Source of the DNA: Actinomycetospora soli | GTDB lineage: Bacteria > Actinomycetota > Actinomycetes > Mycobacteriales > Pseudonocardiaceae | NCBI RefSeq assembly: GCF_021026295.1 | Contig: NZ_JAJNDA010000004.1 | Location: 186,001 to 250,000, forward strand | Direction: 5' to 3' | DNA length: 64,000 nucleotides | In this document: positions 61,221 to 64,000 of the stretch, piece after piece | Numbering within the stretch: position 1 is the stretch's first letter | Layout of the letters: every line of letters starts with the position of its first letter | Translations under genes and position numbers: made by a program | Notes under the pieces: generated by a model | Seen by the model: only the letters and a program-made list of their open reading frames with translations | What the model was told of the DNA's origin: nothing | The model's database searches: none

Positions 61221-62044
61221 GAATAGGCTCCCGGGCGCCGCTCGTCGAGGTGGTGCAGGACGGTGCGGGCGGCGTCGACCATCGCCTCGGCGTCGACCTC
61301 GGCGACCGCGAGCCCGCCCTTCGACCAGGTGCGCGCGAGGATCTCCCCGCCGGGCCCGACGACCTTCGCCCGCCCGAGGAAGTGCAGCGTCCCCGAGCGG
61401 CCGCTCTGGTTCGCCGAGAGCCACAGGACCTGGTTCTCGGCGGCGCGGGACTGGTCGTAGAGGTCGAACAGCCGGGCCTGCTTGTCCTGCGCCATGCGCG
61501 GCGCCCGGTTGGTCAACGAGGTCGGCCAGGCGGAGAGGCAGGCGATCGTGGTCGCCCCGTCGAGCGCCAGCGTGCGGGCCGACTCCGGGAACGTCTTGTC
61601 GTGGTCGATCAGCATCCCGAGCCGCCCGACCGGGGAGTCGAAGGCCGCGAACCCGCAGCCGGGGGTGAGCAGCTTCGCGACCCCGGCCGGCTGATGGACC
61701 TTGCGGTGCCGCCCGAGGATGCCGTCCCCGCACAGCGCCACCGCGGCGTTGTAGAGCTCCCCGCCCGGGCCCCGCTCGCAGTACCCCAGGCAGACCACCA
61801 TCTCCCCGGCGACGTCGATCACCGAGCGCACCGCGTCGCCGTTCGGCTCGAGGGCCGGGGGCAGGTCGAGGTCGTCGGGGTCCTCCGGGCGCAGGTCGGT
61901 GACGTACCCGCCGAGCGCGCCGTCCGGCAGCGCCAGCAGGTCCACGCCGGCGTCCCGGGCGTGCGCGACGATCACGCCGATCCGCTCGAGGTCGAAGTCG
62001 AGGTCGCGGGTGAAGTGGGCCGCCGCCGCGGCGATGCGGAGCAC
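61217..62044 (-). CDS. Catalytically altered nitrilase-family protein (pseudo-nitrilase)
   Basis: 275 residues, GTG 62042-62044. It aligns without gaps with the gene upstream over at least the first 150 residues. The active-site Glu41 is Asp (LLALPDGALGGY), Lys115 is kept (GRHRKVHQP), and the nucleophile Cys147 is Asp (MLIDHDKTFPE instead of MICYDKAFPE). Loss of the cysteine rules out normal thioimidate chemistry. The frame is intact, so selection seems to keep it, perhaps as a partner in the nitrilase spiral or as a ligand-binding protein (inference). Coupled to the glycosyltransferase by a 4-base overlap. Confidence 0.85.
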   Translation of the reverse strand: MLRIAAAAAHFTRDLDFDLERIGVIVAHARDAGVDLLALPDGALGGYVTDLRPEDPDDLDLPPALEPNGDAVRSVIDVAGEMVVCLGYCERGPGGELYNAAVALCGDGILGRHRKVHQPAGVAKLLTPGCGFAAFDSPVGRLGMLIDHDKTFPESARTLALDGATTIACLSAWPTSLTNRAPRMAQDKQARLFDLYDQSRAAENQVLWLSANQSGRSGTLHFLGRAKVVGPGGEILARTWSKGGLAVAEVDAEAMVDAARTVLHHLDERRPGAYS

Positions 62045-62055
62045 GGTGGCGGGGC

Positions 62056-62895
62056 CTAGGCCGGGACGGACGCGTAGCTCGCCTGCCGTCGGTCGCGCAG
62101 GTGGCCCATGAACCGCCGGGCGGAGTCCACGGCGTCGTCGACGTCGATCGACGCGACGGCCAGGCCGGCGCGGGTGCCGGTGGTGTCGAGCACCTCCCCG
62201 CCCGGGTCGACGACCTTCGCGCTGGCCACGAGCTGCATCGACCCGAACTCGCCGGCCTGGTTCGCCGACACCCAGACGATCTGGTTCTCCAGCGCCCGGG
62301 CCCGGTCGAACAGGTCGAAGCGGCGGGTCCAGCGGTCGTCGGCGAGCACCGGCGCCCGGTTCGTCCGGGAGGCGGGCCACGCCGACATGCAGACCACGAC
62401 CCGCGCCCCGTCGACGGCCAGCGCGCGGGCGGCCTCGGGGAACGCCTTGTCGTAACAGATCATCATCCCCATGCGCCCGACCGGGGAGTCGAACGCGGCG
62501 AACCGGTCGCCCGCGGCGTAGGAGTTGTTCTCGTCCAGCGGCTGGTGGACCTTGCGGTGCCGCCCGAGCACGCCGTCCCCGTGCACCGCGACGGCGCTGT
62601 TGTAGGGCCGCCCGTCGGACGCGGCGTCGCCGCGCTCGCAGTAGCCCGCGGTGACCACGAGGTCGCCCGCCAGCGCCGCCAGGCGCGCGATCTCGAGACC
62701 GTCCGGGTCGAGCTGCGGCGGCACGTCGTCCGGATCGCCGTGCAGCGACGACAGGTAGCCCCCGAGCGCGGCCTCCGGCAGCGCGAGCAGGTCGGCCCCG
62801 GCCGCGCGGGCCCGGCCGATCAGGGTCTCGATGCGCCGGAAGTCCTCGTCCAGGTCGCGGACGAAGCCCTCCGCGGCGGCGGCGAACGTGAGCAT
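62056..62895 (-). CDS. Nitrilase (carbon-nitrogen hydrolase, Nit1C/sll0784-type)
   Basis: 279 residues, ATG 62893-62895 overlapping the upstream stop as TGATG. Seen: the complete Glu-Lys-Cys triad, Glu41 in LPEAALGGYLSS, Lys115 in GRHRKVHQPLDENNSY, Cys147 in MMICYDKAFPEAARAL. Nit1C nitrilases belong to a conserved cluster linked to nitrogen starvation and, in pseudomonads, to growth on cyanide. Here it is followed by a mutated paralogue, which differs from the single nitrilase usual in such clusters. Confidence 0.92.
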   Translation of the reverse strand: MLTFAAAAEGFVRDLDEDFRRIETLIGRARAAGADLLALPEAALGGYLSSLHGDPDDVPPQLDPDGLEIARLAALAGDLVVTAGYCERGDAASDGRPYNSAVAVHGDGVLGRHRKVHQPLDENNSYAAGDRFAAFDSPVGRMGMMICYDKAFPEAARALAVDGARVVVCMSAWPASRTNRAPVLADDRWTRRFDLFDRARALENQIVWVSANQAGEFGSMQLVASAKVVDPGGEVLDTTGTRAGLAVASIDVDDAVDSARRFMGHLRDRRQASYASVPA

Positions 62896-64000
62896 CAGGC
62901 CCTCCCGAGTCCGGTCACGGTGTCCGTGACCGCTGTCGTCGTCTCCCCGTCGGGCCAGCGCAGCGCGACGCCCGTCCCCTCCACCAGCTCCCCGCACGCG
63001 TTCCCGACGGCGGGTCCCGCGGCCGGGAGCGGCGCCCCCGGCTCGTCGGTGGTGAGCAGGGCGAAGCCCGGGAAGCAGGTGAACCAGTCGGCCACCCCCA
63101 CCCCGGCGGGTCGCGGCACGGCGGCCACGTCCAGCACGGCGCCCGTGCCGCTCGCCTCGGCGAGCATCCCGAGGGTCCCGACGAGGCCCGCCATGCTCAC
63201 GTCCTTGGCCGCGGCCGGGCGGTACGGGGCGTCCGGGCCGATCGCGCCGACCATCGCGCGCAGCTCCTCGGGGCGGCGCCGCGAGGTGGTGTCGAACTGG
63301 CGGCCGGTGTACCCGGGACGCCACCCGCCGTCGAGATCGGCGGTCAGGCGCACCGCGTGCCCGACCCGTCCGCCCCCCGCGGGGACGGGTCGGCGGGACG
63401 CGTGGCGCAGCGGAGCCGGACCTGACGGCGTCGTGGTGCCGAGCGCCGTGACGGCGAGGGAGGCCGGGACGTCGACCGTGGTGTGTCCGCCGAGGACCGG
63501 CACGCCGTAGGCGTCGGCCGCCGCGCGCAGGCCGCGCAGCACCCGCCCGACCGCGGCCGCGTCCGCGCCGCCCACGGCGTCGAGCAGGCCCACGGGCCGC
63601 GCGCCCATGGCGGCGAGGTCGTTGAGGTTCACCAGCACCGAGCACCAGCCCGCCCACTCCGGGTCGCGCTCGACCATCGCGGGCAGGATCGCGTCGCAGG
63701 CGGCGACCACGTCGGTGCCGGGGACGGGGGCGCCGTCGTCGCCGACGAAGCCCGGCGGGGCGAGGCCCGCGACGAGGTCGGCCAGCGGGGCCTTCGTGGC
63801 CGCGACGAGACGCCGGATGCGGTCCATCGGGTGGCGCATCCGCACGTGCGCGACGCCGCCGACGGTGCGGGACGGCGCGACCGTGTCCCAGCCGAGGCGG
63901 GTGAACAGGGCCGTGTTCGGCGCCTGCACCTCCGCCTCGAAGCGCAGCACGCCCGCGGTCTCCGCGCGGGCGACGGCGGCCCGGACCAGGGTGGCGCCGA
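62895..64000 (-). CDS. GNAT acetyltransferase-AIR synthase fusion (MSMEG_0567/sll0787 type), partial
   Basis: The frame is open to the right edge with no start in the window; about 368 codons are present. Seen: the end of a GNAT domain (GATLVRAAVARAETAG, VQAPNTALFTRLGW), then an AIR-synthase/PurM-like domain with WAGWCSVLVNLNDLAAMGARPVGLLDAVGG, VLGGHTTVD, RPAAAKDVSMAGLVGTLGML and VADWFTCFPGFALL. Such fusions are a standard Nit1C component. The ATP-dependent reaction it performs is not known. The radical-SAM and flavoprotein genes expected upstream would lie beyond the window. Confidence 0.88.
   Translation of the reverse strand, partial: GATLVRAAVARAETAGVLRFEAEVQAPNTALFTRLGWDTVAPSRTVGGVAHVRMRHPMDRIRRLVAATKAPLADLVAGLAPPGFVGDDGAPVPGTDVVAACDAILPAMVERDPEWAGWCSVLVNLNDLAAMGARPVGLLDAVGGADAAAVGRVLRGLRAAADAYGVPVLGGHTTVDVPASLAVTALGTTTPSGPAPLRHASRRPVPAGGGRVGHAVRLTADLDGGWRPGYTGRQFDTTSRRRPEELRAMVGAIGPDAPYRPAAAKDVSMAGLVGTLGMLAEASGTGAVLDVAAVPRPAGVGVADWFTCFPGFALLTTDEPGAPLPAAGPAVGNACGELVEGTGVALRWPDGETTTAVTDTVTGLGRA

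Noticed and set aside
61217-62044. Second nitrilase as a decayed pseudogene
   Set aside because: No stops or frameshifts, coupled start and stop overlaps, and retained fold motifs argue for an expressed protein despite the lost catalytic residues.

Overview
The window reads as chromosomal DNA of a very high-GC actinobacterium, most likely a member of the Pseudonocardiaceae. Pointers are the GC-saturated third codon positions, a WhiB7-type regulator, a mycoredoxin and a mycothiol-dependent nitroreductase homologue, the AdnA/AdnB recombination motor, SmpB/tmRNA, and many GTG starts. Gene order matches two Mycobacterium tuberculosis blocks that I recall: prfB-ftsE-ftsX-smpB-ssrA (Rv3105c to ssrA) and the stretch from the UPF0182 protein and PDZ protease to AdnA and an alkyltransferase-like protein (Rv3193c to Rv3204). 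The family assignment is inference; no rRNA or species marker is present. I see no prophage, insertion sequence or CRISPR array.

Layout. 1-7 kb: 3' part of ctaD (cut by the left edge), tRNA-Ala, a membrane-anchored DsbA-like protein, a translationally coupled MFS transporter/Fe-S photolyase pair, and a membrane pseudokinase. 7-13.2 kb: tmRNA, an amidohydrolase, smpB, ftsX, ftsE and prfB, then a DUF3500/monooxygenase pair. 13.3-19.2 kb: a 46-bp palindrome, a paired acyl-CoA dehydrogenase operon, a GH3 lipoprotein with an altered catalytic loop, and small conserved genes. 19.2-19.8 kb: 32-bp tandem repeats and two tandem initiator tRNAs, each with its own terminator.

19.8-37 kb is the whiB7 neighbourhood: UPF0182 protein, PDZ protease, zinc-metalloprotease-like protein, YgjP-like peptidase, ThiF-like protein, ABC1 kinase, whiB7 with an attenuator-type leader, uvrD2, a PAS-AraC regulator divergent from putA, mycoredoxin and nudC. 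37-50 kb is less conserved: an M16 peptidase pair, a short-chain dehydrogenase, an inverted repeat followed by 24 C, an M20 peptidase, gamma-glutamyltransferase, DoxX-like proteins, three tandem FAD-oxidase-like genes (two internally shortened), and a pirin. 50-57.5 kb carries adnB-adnA and an alkyltransferase-like gene.

The right end (60.1-64 kb) is part of a Nit1C-type nitrilase cluster, the group linked in other bacteria to nitrogen starvation and cyanide assimilation: a glycosyltransferase, two tandem nitrilase-family genes, and a GNAT/AIR-synthase fusion cut by the right edge. The second nitrilase aligns with the first without gaps but has lost the catalytic Cys and Glu, so a pseudoenzyme is paired with an apparently active one. 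This, the shortened FAD-oxidase paralogues and the whiB7 leader are the most interesting observations. Many genes are coupled by 4-base GTGA/ATGA overlaps, so the window is organised as compact minus-strand operons broken by GC-rich hairpins.
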